Shown: piece after piece, positions 33,876 through 41,058 of the stretch
Layout of the letters: every line of letters starts with the position of its first letter
Position numbering within the stretch: position 1 is the first letter of the stretch
DNA from: JBBATK01 sp046297095
GTDB lineage: Bacteria > Bacteroidota > Ignavibacteria > Kapaibacteriales > NICIL-2
Assembly: GCA_046297095.1 (NCBI GenBank)
Contig: JBKCNS010000022.1
Location: forward strand, 62,001-126,000
Reading direction: 5' to 3'
Length of the DNA stretch: 64,000 nucleotides
Made by a program: the position numbers and the translations under genes
Notes under the pieces: model-generated
The model's input: only the letters and a program-made list of their open reading frames with translations
Database searches by the model: none
Told to the model about the DNA's origin: nothing

Positions 33876-34477
33876 CATATCATCACGTTGAGCATCACAC
33901 TGAACTATGGAGCGCTGTGGAATTCTGCCACATGATACTGCGGCGTTTCGTGCCTGCTCATGCTGCTGCGCGCGTTCTGGATGCTACTGCCGGCAATGGC
34001 TACGACACCTGCTTTATTCTGGATATTCTTGATGATAAAGGCGAAGTGCTTGCAATAGATATTCAACAGCAGGCAATAGATGTAACAGCGATGAGAATTG
34101 CGCAGCATCCGCGCGCGGCTCAAGCCAGAGTGGAGCTCTGCGCCCACCGGGATGTTGCATCATTGCTGGAACGCTATGGTTGGAGCTCGCTTCACGCCGT
34201 TGTGCTGAACTGCGGATACTTGCCCGGCACAGACAAGAGTATTCGCACCACTGCCCATGGTACTCGCGATTTGTTGCACATGCTGATACCGCTCCTAGAG
34301 CCGGGAGGAGTGATCTGTGCGGTGTGTTACACGGGGCACGATGGCGGAGTTGAGGAACGCGATGCCGTGCTCGAGTTGTGCAGGAGTGTAGCAAAGAACC
34401 GCTATCGTACGGCCATGTATACTAATCCCGGCAGGCTTCACGCGCCGGAGTGTTATTGTATTGAGAGAGTTGCTTGA
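33872..34477 (+). CDS. mnmM: MnmM/YtqB-like tRNA methyltransferase
   Basis: A 201-residue class I SAM methyltransferase of the YtqB (rRNA_methylase, PF06962-like) family. It has LDATAGNGYDTC (36-47), the family-specific LNCGYLPGTDKSIRTT (112-127) that binds the substrate, LLEPGGVICAVCYTGH (141-156), and a late APECYCIER. MnmM methylates nm5(s2)U34 in tRNA to mnm5(s2)U. It overlaps the upstream DAO-type gene by 4 bp (ATGA). Function is inferred from family and context. Confidence 0.85.
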   Translation: MTYHHVEHHTELWSAVEFCHMILRRFVPAHAAARVLDATAGNGYDTCFILDILDDKGEVLAIDIQQQAIDVTAMRIAQHPRAAQARVELCAHRDVASLLERYGWSSLHAVVLNCGYLPGTDKSIRTTAHGTRDLLHMLIPLLEPGGVICAVCYTGHDGGVEERDAVLELCRSVAKNRYRTAMYTNPGRLHAPECYCIERVA

Positions 34478-34503
34478 GTTTACGCGCCGGAGTATCTCGA
34501 CGC

Positions 34504-34752
34504 TTACTCTACAAGTATCTCGTGAGGAGAGAGAAGTTCATCAATGACCAACGTAATAGGTCCGAAACGAGTGCTAAGCATCTGTGCATCGGAGGGTTCT
34601 TCGGCCGGATCGGCAACGGCTTCTTTTTTCATGGACTGCAGCCACGAATACAGCGCAGGCGACACGCTCACCGAAGCAGGCACACGACCATTGTGCTCCA
34701 CAAAGCGCTCTACAGCGGAGTACACTTCTTCGTATGCGTCAAAAAAATCCAT
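34504..34752 (-). CDS. Small hypothetical protein
   Basis: An 82-residue acidic protein, probably real because it has a clear start (MDFFDAYEEVYSAVERF), a hydrophobic/charged pattern and a good fit between two genes. I recognise no family. It ends with FGPITLVIDELLSPHEILVE. It is convergent with the MnmM-like gene, 26 bp away. Confidence 0.6.
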   Translation of the reverse strand: MDFFDAYEEVYSAVERFVEHNGRVPASVSVSPALYSWLQSMKKEAVADPAEEPSDAQMLSTRFGPITLVIDELLSPHEILVE

Positions 34753-34869
34753 GATTATCGGGGAGATGATTGCGGTGCAAATAACCCAACTTCGGCGGTT
34801 CCTGCAAACAATTCCTTAGTCTGCACACGCTGTGCCGGAGGTTTACACACCTGCCTATGGCCTTCGCGC

Positions 34870-34877
34870 TATTTTTG
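34870..34877 (+). promoter_or_regulatory. Candidate -7 promoter element (TATTTTTG) for the HAD gene
   Basis: TATTTTTG matches TAnnTTTG, 78 bp before the ATG at 34955. The leader between them contains the 9-bp repeat below. Confidence 0.5.
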
Positions 34878-34902
34878 CTAAACAATTCGCTGAACTCGAT
34901 CA

Positions 34903-34938
34903 ACTCACGTGACTCACGTGGCATACTTGACTCACTTG
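34903..34938. repeat. 9-bp periodic repeat in the HAD leader
   Basis: actcacgtg occurs twice in a row, then a diverged unit, then actcacttg, giving four 9-bp steps. Each intact unit contains the palindrome CACGTG. It lies in the presumed 5' leader of the HAD gene. Confidence 0.8.
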
Positions 34939-34954
34939 ACTTCACCTTCGTTTT

Positions 34955-35704
34955 ATGATTGAATGGCCTTCGATTACATCCGTCTTTTTTGATTTGGATA
35001 ATACTCTCATCGATCATACTGGTGCCGAAGAGCGAGCTTTTGATCATTGTTATCACGAATGCGGCTTGAATACGGGCCGCTACGACCTTCAGCAATTATT
35101 GGCCTATTACCGCGACATTAACAACGATTTGTGGGCTGCCTATCGCCGTGGGGAAGTAACCACCGATATCGTTCGCCATGAGAGGTTTCGCCGTATTGTG
35201 GAGCTACAGTTCGACACACCGCCCTTGCACATACATCCGGACCGAGTTTCGGAAGTGTATCTTCATGCCTACGATACTGCCTCGGTTCCCCTGGAGGGCG
35301 CAGCCGAAGCTATTGCACTTACCAAACGGCATTCGGGATTTGTGGGAATAATTACCAACGGATTTCCGCGACAGGTAACGCGCAAGCTTGAGCATCAACG
35401 TTGGACCGCCACCTTTGATGTTATTACGATATCATCGTTGGTGGGTGTAGCAAAGCCGCATCCGGACGTGTTTAAGGCCGCTCTTGCCACGCGCGATCAT
35501 CAACCGGGTGAAGCGGTATACATAGGTGATAATTACGAGGCCGATGTGATCGGCGCATCAAAAGCCGGATGGAAGACGGTATATATTCGTAATGCACACG
35601 AGCGTCCGGAACACACAGGCGATGCCGATATGGTGATTGATTCACTTTGCGATTTGCATGCATGCCTTGCGTTACTTCAGCCGCGAAAGCCGGCACATTC
35701 ATGA
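34955..35704 (+). CDS. HAD-family phosphatase (YjjG/pyrimidine 5'-nucleotidase type)
   Basis: A 249-residue HAD hydrolase with motif I FFDLDNTLIDH (Asp nucleophile and acid), motif II ITNGFPR, motif III KPHPDVF and motif IV YIGDNYEADVIGA. The cap between motifs I and II is helical, like the YjjG and noncanonical pyrimidine nucleotidase subgroup. It removes a phosphate from a small metabolite or non-canonical nucleotide; exact substrate unknown. The stop codon is 19 bp before the NifU-like start. Confidence 0.88.
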   Translation: MIEWPSITSVFFDLDNTLIDHTGAEERAFDHCYHECGLNTGRYDLQQLLAYYRDINNDLWAAYRRGEVTTDIVRHERFRRIVELQFDTPPLHIHPDRVSEVYLHAYDTASVPLEGAAEAIALTKRHSGFVGIITNGFPRQVTRKLEHQRWTATFDVITISSLVGVAKPHPDVFKAALATRDHQPGEAVYIGDNYEADVIGASKAGWKTVYIRNAHERPEHTGDADMVIDSLCDLHACLALLQPRKPAHS

Positions 35705-35723
35705 GCCACACACCTGCATTTTC

Positions 35724-36029
35724 ATGAGCCAATCACCCGATCATAGTACAACACACGCGCACGTTGAAGAGCAGATTCAGGAACTACTCACTCTGCACGT
35801 GCATCCCTATGTGCAGTCGCATGGAGGAGAACTCGTGTATGCCGGGTTCAGCGATGGGGTGGTGTATGTGCATCTTAAAGGTGCCTGCTCGCGCTGTTCG
35901 GCTATCAACCTAACCTTGCGGTTTGGTATCGAGAGAATTCTTCGCAAAGGGTGCGCGGAAGTACAACGGGTAGAGCTTAGCGACGATCCCCGTGCTTCGT
36001 GTTTGGCTCCCGAGGGCGCAGCACAGTGA
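35724..36029 (+). CDS. NifU-like Fe-S scaffold domain protein
   Basis: A 101-residue protein with one NifU C-terminal domain: HPYVQSHGGELVYAGF and GACSRCSAINLTLRFGIERIL, which keeps the two cysteines that hold a [4Fe-4S] cluster (CxxC). Such short proteins assemble or deliver Fe-S clusters (Nfu type). The ATG at 35724 is preferred; upstream in-frame codons lie within the HAD gene. Its end overlaps the end of the DUF1460 gene by about 53 bp in convergent orientation. Confidence 0.9.
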   Translation: MSQSPDHSTTHAHVEEQIQELLTLHVHPYVQSHGGELVYAGFSDGVVYVHLKGACSRCSAINLTLRFGIERILRKGCAEVQRVELSDDPRASCLAPEGAAQ

Positions 36030-37029
36030 TGCCCGTGTTGGTGGGTACTGTTTTGAGCACCTCGGAAATTGCGTCGTCCAGTACTACTTTCTTCTTGGCC
36101 GACGATGCGTGCATGAAGTGCGCAATGCCATCGGGTGTCTTATAGATCATGCCCGTGTGGGAATAATCCAGCCCTTCTTTACTCGTGGTGATCGCGATGA
36201 TATCACCGGACTGCAGTTTGCTTTCTATGGCCGCAACCTTTTCCTTGGGAATGTACCAGTGTTGCCGCGCCGACAGAGTTTTTTCCTGAGCTGCGATCAC
36301 AGCAATCCACTCGGGATTGCGCTGAAGCGCCTTGTAGTACTTCGGATTTTTGGACATAAACCCCACCTTCAGAGGGAAGGGAATGCCGCCAAGTTGCCTG
36401 GTAATATTCGTGATCACATTCTTCTCCACATTGTTTGTGATCCAGTCTCCGGTGTAGTGCAAGCGTGAAGTATAGTTCAGCATCTTTCCATTTCGATATC
36501 GCGTCCATTCTACTTCATCCTTCATGTGCTCTATGCTATGCTTGCCGGCTTTTACACACCGGGCAAAGGCCAACATGTTCTCAAAAAACGTAACGCAGTC
36601 CAAGCCCTCGAGGTGCACTACGCACTGCTCCGGTCCGTCGCTCTCCAGCGTTCCGCCTACGTAGGGTGTGCCCACAAGTGTTCGCCCTGCGCTCGCCATA
36701 ATGCGGCCAATAGTCTCATCTTGCCAATGTTCCTTATCTGCCAATTCAAACAAGCGCTGCGCAATGTGCGAAGTTGAGTCCGACGCATTGTCGCCATCCT
36801 GCGTAGTGGTGGAAGCTTTGGAACCTACAGAGCCTACAGAACCTATAGATACTACTCTCACCGCATTCGGCGCGCCACAAAGAGCAAGAGCGCCGGAGAG
36901 CATCACCGTAACCACCATAGCCGATGCACACCGCACGGCAACGCCTGCAAACGGCAACATCCCCGGTAAAAGAGATACTCGTTCTAACAAATCAAAGAGG
37001 GGGGCGGATGGTCGATGTGGAGAGAGCAT
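35977..37029 (-). CDS. DUF1460 N-acetylmuramoyl-L-alanine amidase-like protein
   Basis: A 350-residue protein of the NlpC/P60-like DUF1460 family. An N-terminal hydrophobic segment (about 30-48) is a signal anchor, followed by a Ser/Val repeat. The catalytic region has Cys in LDCVTFFENMLAFAR, the family motif WTRYRNGKMLNYTSRLHY, and His in YSHTGMIY. Family members cleave peptidoglycan or muropeptides in the periplasm. A 9-bp repeat encodes GSVGSVGSK. The C-terminus is basic. Convergent with the NifU-like gene, with overlapping ends. Confidence 0.88.
   Translation of the reverse strand: MLSPHRPSAPLFDLLERVSLLPGMLPFAGVAVRCASAMVVTVMLSGALALCGAPNAVRVVSIGSVGSVGSKASTTTQDGDNASDSTSHIAQRLFELADKEHWQDETIGRIMASAGRTLVGTPYVGGTLESDGPEQCVVHLEGLDCVTFFENMLAFARCVKAGKHSIEHMKDEVEWTRYRNGKMLNYTSRLHYTGDWITNNVEKNVITNITRQLGGIPFPLKVGFMSKNPKYYKALQRNPEWIAVIAAQEKTLSARQHWYIPKEKVAAIESKLQSGDIIAITTSKEGLDYSHTGMIYKTPDGIAHFMHASSAKKKVVLDDAISEVLKTVPTNTGITVLRPREPNTKHGDRR
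36821..36847. repeat. In-frame repeat, 9 bp x 3
   Basis: gaacctaca and near copies, three times in a row, encode GSV units in the linker of the DUF1460 protein. Confidence 0.8.
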
Positions 37030-37143
37030 GATGTGTGTGATTGATGACGGCGAATTTCATATTGCGCAAGCGCCGGCGGGCGAAAATACAGAAGGGTTGA
37101 TGTTGTGGACGAATACAGCTTTTAGGACTTCCTGAACCCCCGA

Positions 37144-37161
37144 TTTGCGCATTTGCGCATT
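37144..37161. repeat. Tandem repeat, 9 bp x 2
   Basis: tttgcgcat is repeated exactly twice in the space between the DUF1460 and accC genes, which are divergent. Confidence 0.75.
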
Positions 37162-37223
37162 TACTGCTGCAAGGAAGTGCTGAGTTTTGGCAAACATCGG
37201 CGAAGCGTATCTTCGTGGCATGA

Positions 37224-37243
37224 ATGCGGTGCTAATACCGCAT
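37224..37243 (+). promoter_or_regulatory. Perfect 7-bp inverted repeat in the accC leader
   Basis: ATGCGGT (37224-37230) and ACCGCAT (37237-37243) pair around a 6-nt loop, 28 bp before the accC GTG start. A TATCTTCG element (37209-37216), one mismatch from TAnnTTTG, lies just upstream. The repeat could be an operator or a leader hairpin that controls accC. Confidence 0.45.
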
Positions 37244-37271
37244 ACCTGCTCTCTACCTAAGGATTCAGACT

Positions 37272-38705
37272 GTGTTTCAAAAAGTACTCATAGCAAACCG
37301 GGGCGAGATTGCCCTGCGCATTCTTCGTACCTGCAAACGCATGGGCATTGCAACGGTGGCCGTGTATTCCGACGCCGATGTTCACTCGCCACACGTGCGC
37401 GAGGCCGACGAGGCCATTGCCATTGGCGGCTACACACCACGCGAAAGTTATTTGGTGATGGACAAAATTCTGGATGCCATTGCAAAAAGTGGCGCCGATG
37501 CTGTTCATCCGGGCTACGGATTTCTCTCGGAGAATGATGAGTTTGCCCGCAAGGTGATAGAGAGCGGATGTGTGTTTATTGGCCCCGGCCCCGAGGCAAT
37601 CGATGCCTTGGGCGATAAAACCGCAGCGCGCGAGCTGGCTATTGCGCATGATGTACCGGTGGCACCCGGCTCGAAGGGTGCTATTGCATCGTACGACGAA
37701 GTGCTGGAGCTGGCGCGAACCATTGGCTATCCCGTGCTTATCAAAGCAGCGGCCGGCGGTGGCGGCAAGGGCATGCGTGCGGTACTCAAAGAAGAAGATC
37801 TGCGCGAAGGCCTGGCATCGGCCCAAGGCGAAGCGCTGAGTTCTTTCAACGACGACCGCGTGTTTGTAGAGAAATATGTGCTGAATCCACGTCACATCGA
37901 GATTCAGATTTTGGCGGATCATCACGGGAACGTGCTGTATTTCCCGGAGCGCGAGTGCTCAATCCAGCGGCGACATCAAAAGGTTGTGGAGGAGTCGCCG
38001 TCGATGGCTATTCATCCCGAGCTGCGCCGCAAGATGGGCGAAGCCGGTGCGCGCTTGGTGCGAGCCGCGGGCTACACAAATGCCGGCACCATAGAGTTCC
38101 TGCTCGACGAAGACGGATCGTTTTATTTCATGGAAGTAAATACGCGCTTGCAGGTGGAGCACCCGGTAACAGAAATGATCAGCGGTGTGGATTTTGTGGA
38201 GCAACAGATTCGCATAGCAGTCGGTGAACATCTACAGATTACTCAAGAAGACATAGCACAGCCACAGGGCCACGCCATTGAATGCCGCATTTGTGCCGAA
38301 GATGTGTACAATGCCTTTCTTCCGGACACCGGTGTGGTGGATTATTTGCAATTACCCCAAGGCGACGGCATTCGTTACGACGCCGCTTTGTATGTAGGGT
38401 ACGAGGTTTCGGTTCATTATGATCCCATGGTTGCTAAACTCATTTGCCATGGCAACACGCGCCAGGAGGCAATAGAGAAAACACTATGGGCGCTGGATCG
38501 CATTGTGCTAAGCGGGTTCAAAACTACCGTACCTTTTTGCCGCGAAGTGGTGAACTCTGCGGAATTCCGCAGTGGTGAATATTCCACGCGATATGTGGAG
38601 CGGCACTGGGATGAGAACTCTATTTCGGCAAAGACCCACGTGCTGTCGGCCATTGCTGCAGGTGTGTACCACGACTTCACCACGCGCAGAGTTCCTCAAG
38701 CCTAA
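37272..38705 (+). CDS. accC: Biotin carboxylase subunit of acetyl-CoA (or acyl-CoA) carboxylase
   Basis: A 477-residue biotin carboxylase that carboxylates biotin on its carrier in an ATP-dependent step. It starts with GTG (MFQKVLIANRGEIALRIL). It shows KAAAGGGGKGMRAV (ATP-grasp loop), EKYVLNPRHIEIQILAD, RECSIQRRHQKVVEESPS and EVNTRLQVEHPVTEM. The upstream CTAAGGA is a fair ribosome-binding site. No biotin carrier gene (accB) is adjacent, so it may serve a distantly encoded acetyl- or propionyl-CoA carboxylase. Confidence 0.94.
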   Translation: MFQKVLIANRGEIALRILRTCKRMGIATVAVYSDADVHSPHVREADEAIAIGGYTPRESYLVMDKILDAIAKSGADAVHPGYGFLSENDEFARKVIESGCVFIGPGPEAIDALGDKTAARELAIAHDVPVAPGSKGAIASYDEVLELARTIGYPVLIKAAAGGGGKGMRAVLKEEDLREGLASAQGEALSSFNDDRVFVEKYVLNPRHIEIQILADHHGNVLYFPERECSIQRRHQKVVEESPSMAIHPELRRKMGEAGARLVRAAGYTNAGTIEFLLDEDGSFYFMEVNTRLQVEHPVTEMISGVDFVEQQIRIAVGEHLQITQEDIAQPQGHAIECRICAEDVYNAFLPDTGVVDYLQLPQGDGIRYDAALYVGYEVSVHYDPMVAKLICHGNTRQEAIEKTLWALDRIVLSGFKTTVPFCREVVNSAEFRSGEYSTRYVERHWDENSISAKTHVLSAIAAGVYHDFTTRRVPQA

Positions 38706-38713
38706 TCGCTTTG

Positions 38714-38733
38714 GATCCGGCTCGATCCGGCTC
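38714..38733. repeat. Tandem repeat, 10 bp x 2
   Basis: gatccggctc is repeated exactly twice, starting 8 bp after the accC stop. Confidence 0.8.
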
Positions 38734-38773
38734 GCTGATTTTGATTATTCAATATTTACTAGGGGACACCACA

Positions 38774-40858
38774 TTGAAAAATTTGTTTTTTGCCATCGCC
38801 ATTGCAATGGTACTTGGCGGCGCTGCTGCTGCTCAAACCTTGGTCTCGACAGAGCCGCACAACCGTGTCGTTGTCCTGGAAGAATTCACCGGCATTCACT
38901 GCGGATACTGCCCGGATGGACATCGCCTGGCTAATCTGCTTCGCGCCAAATACAACAACGAGCCTGTGCTTATCAATATTCACAGCGGCAACTTTGCTGT
39001 GCCCGGTGCAGGTGAGCCCGACTTTCGTACCCAATTCGGCGACTCTCTGGACCGACAATCGCAACTGACGGGTTATCCCGCCGGAACCGTGAATCGCAGA
39101 GTCTTCACGGGCATAGGAACCACGCCTGCTTTGAGCCGCAATCAGTGGGATGCAGCTGCCGTGCAACTCATGAAGATGCCGTCTCCCGTGAACGTTGGCT
39201 TGCGCTCCACCTACGATAGCACAACCAGACAATTGAATGTAGAGGTGGAAGTATTCTACACCGCTGATGCTTCGTCTACAACTAATCGCTTGAATGTAGT
39301 GCTGCTGGAAAACAATGTGGTGGGCGTGCAAAGCGACTACACTAATGGCAATCGTACAGACTACAAGCACATGCACATGCTACGCTGGATGCTCACCGGT
39401 CAGTGGGGCGAAGAGATCACGACCACCACAAAGGGGTCGTTGATCAAACGCGTATTTACCTATACAGTGCCTGCTGCCTTTAATGCATTGAACTGTGATG
39501 TTGCTGCATTTGTTTCCGAAGGAAAGCAGGAGATATACAGCGGCGCGCAAGTGGCGGCCAATGGCGGCACAACTCAGATTATATCGCGTATCGACAACGC
39601 AGGCGGCAGTGTGAGCACGCTGGCTCAAGCGGCACCTGCAAGTTTCGCGGCGCGTGTTTCCAACGAGAGTGGTGCGGACGAAGAGTTTACCGTGGTGCTG
39701 ACAAAAAAACTTCCTGCCGACTGGACTGCACAGGCATCGGTTAATGGCGCTACGGTGGGCACACAGAGCGTACTCATTGCTAAAAATGCCAAAGCGGATT
39801 TGAACGTGGTGATTACACCCGGCGCAACTTCCGGAGTGGGAAGTGTGGACGTAGAGGTTCGTTCCGTTACCTATCCGCTCTCGCCTACCGTGCGCAAAAC
39901 ATACTACCTGATGTCCGGCGTTGAGAATTTATTGATGTCGCATCCCGATGCAGTGAAGTACGATTCCGTGTACACGCGTGCAATGCAGGCAACGGCTGTT
40001 CAGAAAATGGGAATGATGGACCGCAACGTGTTCGACATCTTCGCGCAAGCAGGCGCTGTTACCGGCATCAAGAATTTGTGGTACAATGTAAGCTGGGCGT
40101 TCCCTGGTATCACCGAATCCACCATGAACACCATGAAATCCATAATGAATGCCGGTGCCAACGTGTTCGTGGCCGGCCAGGATTTTGGTTGGGATCTGGC
40201 TTCCTTGGATGCTAATGCCAATGGCAACGCTACCACGAAGGCATTCTTTCAAGAGTACATGATGAGCGACTTTGTAGCCGATGGCAGCACCACCAACAAC
40301 CAGCTTACCGCGGTATCGTCCGATGTATTGTTCAAAACAGTACCGACGAGTGCGGTCGTATCGCCCTACGGCAACAGCAATCTGTACCCCGATGAAATTA
40401 AGCCCAGAAGCGGCGCGCAGGCAATTTTCCGCTACAATAATTCTCCGAATAAAGTAGCAGCTGTTCGTGCGGAGAAAGCATATAAACTTGTGTACCTGGG
40501 GGTAGGATTGGAGCAGCTCACTCCTGCTGCGGGCGATGCAATTGTGAATATCACTCGCAAGTGGTTTACCGGCGAGATTTCCTCCGTGGAATTCGACCAT
40601 CTTGCATCTCAAGGCGCTAGTGTCACACCGAATCCTGCATCGGGAACTGTACGAGTGAACCTGGCCGTTGCCACCACCGGCGGCACGCTGCGTGTGATCG
40701 ACGCTTTGGGGCGCTGTGTGCTGAACCTGGGCATGGCAAATGGGGCAGAGAGCGTTGAGTTTTCCGTGTCGGAAATGCCGGTTGGTGTGTATCAAGTGAT
40801 TCTGGACGACGCTGCTCATACACGCGTTTCCCGGATGCCCTTTGTGGTGGCTCGATAA
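38774..40858 (+). CDS. Omp28-like secreted protein with thioredoxin-like motif and sorting-type C-terminus
   Basis: A 694-residue exported protein. The best start is a TTG at 38774 (MKNLFFAIAIAMVLGGAAAAQ), which gives a clean signal peptide and has AGGGG 8 bp upstream. The N-terminal domain has VVVLEEFTGIHCGYCPDGH with a thioredoxin-like CxxC (43-46), as in Omp28/Omp28-related proteins of the FCB group. A long beta-rich central region follows, then a type IX secretion sorting domain (ASGTVRVNLAVATTGGTLRV and MPVGVYQVILDD). Probably surface-exposed; the CxxC might act in redox or metal binding. Codes for a neighbour of accC and purL with no functional link. Confidence 0.82.
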   Translation: MKNLFFAIAIAMVLGGAAAAQTLVSTEPHNRVVVLEEFTGIHCGYCPDGHRLANLLRAKYNNEPVLINIHSGNFAVPGAGEPDFRTQFGDSLDRQSQLTGYPAGTVNRRVFTGIGTTPALSRNQWDAAAVQLMKMPSPVNVGLRSTYDSTTRQLNVEVEVFYTADASSTTNRLNVVLLENNVVGVQSDYTNGNRTDYKHMHMLRWMLTGQWGEEITTTTKGSLIKRVFTYTVPAAFNALNCDVAAFVSEGKQEIYSGAQVAANGGTTQIISRIDNAGGSVSTLAQAAPASFAARVSNESGADEEFTVVLTKKLPADWTAQASVNGATVGTQSVLIAKNAKADLNVVITPGATSGVGSVDVEVRSVTYPLSPTVRKTYYLMSGVENLLMSHPDAVKYDSVYTRAMQATAVQKMGMMDRNVFDIFAQAGAVTGIKNLWYNVSWAFPGITESTMNTMKSIMNAGANVFVAGQDFGWDLASLDANANGNATTKAFFQEYMMSDFVADGSTTNNQLTAVSSDVLFKTVPTSAVVSPYGNSNLYPDEIKPRSGAQAIFRYNNSPNKVAAVRAEKAYKLVYLGVGLEQLTPAAGDAIVNITRKWFTGEISSVEFDHLASQGASVTPNPASGTVRVNLAVATTGGTLRVIDALGRCVLNLGMANGAESVEFSVSEMPVGVYQVILDDAAHTRVSRMPFVVAR

Positions 40859-40907
40859 GCCCGGCAAGCCTTATCAGCCCGATAAGCCCGACAAGCCCGA
40901 TAAACCA
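40854..40907. repeat. Tandem repeat, 9 bp x 6
   Basis: Six 9-bp units (gataagccc and variants) begin in the last codons of the Omp28-like gene and extend past its stop. The units differ at one to three bases. Confidence 0.85.
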
Positions 40908-40931
40908 CCAATGCCCTGATTTATCGATCCG

Positions 40932-40939
40932 TATCTTTG
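40932..40939 (+). promoter_or_regulatory. Candidate -7 promoter element (TATCTTTG) for purL
   Basis: TATCTTTG matches TAnnTTTG exactly. The leader to the purL ATG would be about 110 nt and is CA/AC-rich near its end. Confidence 0.5.
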
Positions 40940-41058
40940 CAGTTGTGCAATGGTTTGCCTTGGCGTGGGCCTCGAGACTCCGGACTTAAGACCTGAGCCT
41001 GTCCGCGTGTACCAACAACAACAACGACAACAATTACGACTACAACATTCAGTCACTC

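Noticed and set aside
37257..37925. Minus-strand open frame (222 codons) opposite accC
   Set aside because: Antisense to a certain biotin carboxylase gene; the product is Cys/His-rich with no family.
39929..40867. Long minus-strand open frame (312 codons) opposite the Omp28-like gene
   Set aside because: Antisense shadow of a strongly supported secreted protein gene; no domain or start signals.
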